This document shows, one piece after another, positions 5,691 through 6,061 of a DNA stretch of 6,061 nucleotides. The position numbers and the translations under genes are program-made. Where the stretch lies: positions 1 to 6,061 of the forward strand of contig JALVGO010000019.1 in NCBI GenBank assembly GCA_027029065.1, in the 5' to 3' direction. The notes under the pieces are model-generated. The model did not search any database. It was not told the origin of the DNA and worked only from the letters and a program-made list of their open reading frames with translations. The DNA comes from Sulfurovum sp. (GTDB lineage Bacteria; Campylobacterota; Campylobacteria; Campylobacterales; Sulfurovaceae). Position 1 is the first letter of the stretch, and every line of letters starts with the position of its first letter.

Positions 5691-6061
5691 TAGACATCCA
5701 GGTGTTTAACATCTTTGGCGTGCTGCTCAATGTAGTTTCGGCGCGGTTCAACCTCGTCACCCATAAAGAGGGTAAAGGTTTCACTCGCTTCGTCAAGGTC
5801 TGCTATCTTGACCTGTAGCAGGCTGCGGTTTTCCGGTGTCATGGTGGTTTCCCAAAGCTGCTCAGGGTTCATCTCACCAAGCCCTTTGTATCGCTGGATA
5901 TAGGCACCCTTTTTGGCATTGGCTTCAACTTGATTAAAGAGTTCGAGGAGGTCTTTGTCTTTGAACTCATCGGTGATGTGCTCCTTGATCTTTTGATGGA
6001 TGTGTATCGCTTCGTTATAGTGTGGATTGGTAAAGAGAAGGTCATCGATGATCAGCTCTTC
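5690..6061 (-). CDS. gyrB: DNA gyrase subunit B, C-terminal part (5' end outside window)
   Basis: This is the last 123 codons plus stop of gyrB, open without interruption to the window edge. GyrB is the ATPase subunit of gyrase, which with GyrA introduces negative supercoils. The visible part ends the TOPRIM and C-terminal domain: a helical segment ([14 protein letters not shown]), then the hallmark [23 protein letters not shown], then [18 protein letters not shown] and the terminal VKHLDV. The [11 protein letters not shown] block interacts with GyrA and quinolone-pocket elements in well-studied gyrases. ParE shares part of it, but the [11 protein letters not shown] ending and the queF neighbourhood favour GyrB. 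The stop TAA (5692-5690) overlaps the ATG of the EAL gene. The gyrB start and promoter lie to the right, outside the window. Confidence 0.96.
   Translation of the reverse strand, partial: EELIIDDLLFTNPHYNEAIHIHQKIKEHITDEFKDKDLLELFNQVEANAKKGAYIQRYKGLGEMNPEQLWETTMTPENRSLLQVKIADLDEASETFTLFMGDEVEPRRNYIEQHAKDVKHLDV

Overview
The window looks like a housekeeping segment from a Campylobacterota (epsilonproteobacterial) chromosome, possibly Sulfurovum- or Sulfurimonas-like. Three things suggest this. rpsG-fusA is not followed by tuf. queF encodes a short, single-domain enzyme. gyrB and queF lie close together, an adjacency I recall from free-living members of this group. The phylum call is moderate in confidence and the genus is a guess.

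Layout: bases 2-2571 (+) carry the distal part of the str operon, a complete rpsG (ribosomal protein S7) and fusA (elongation factor G), 11 bases apart. Bases 2572-2792 are non-coding but structured. They hold two successive hairpins (2578-2592 and a long interrupted one at 2597-2641), then an AT-rich tract with 7-base periodicity (2686-2756), then a probable promoter for a small unknown gene (2793-3158, +). That gene converges on a DUF2853-family gene (3161-3499, -), with only 2 bases between the stop codons. Next on the minus strand is a 78-residue CI-repressor-like helix-turn-helix protein (3551-3787). Its upstream region (3788-3869) holds an extended -10 promoter and a perfect tandem 8-mer that could be an operator.

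Bases 3897-6061 (-) form a tight apparent operon, read from right to left: the 3' end of gyrB, a membrane-anchored degenerate GGDEF-EAL protein, then queF (7-cyano-7-deazaguanine reductase, queuosine pathway). gyrB and the EAL gene share one base (TAATG). The EAL stop codon lies in the queF Shine-Dalgarno region. An inverted repeat follows queF immediately.

Most of the window is ordinary core genome. I see no mobile element, CRISPR array, tRNA or rRNA, and no clear new multi-gene system. The points most worth a second look are the heptad tract, the long hairpin after fusA, the apparently inactive EAL protein between gyrB and queF, and the small HTH gene with its tandem-repeat candidate operator.
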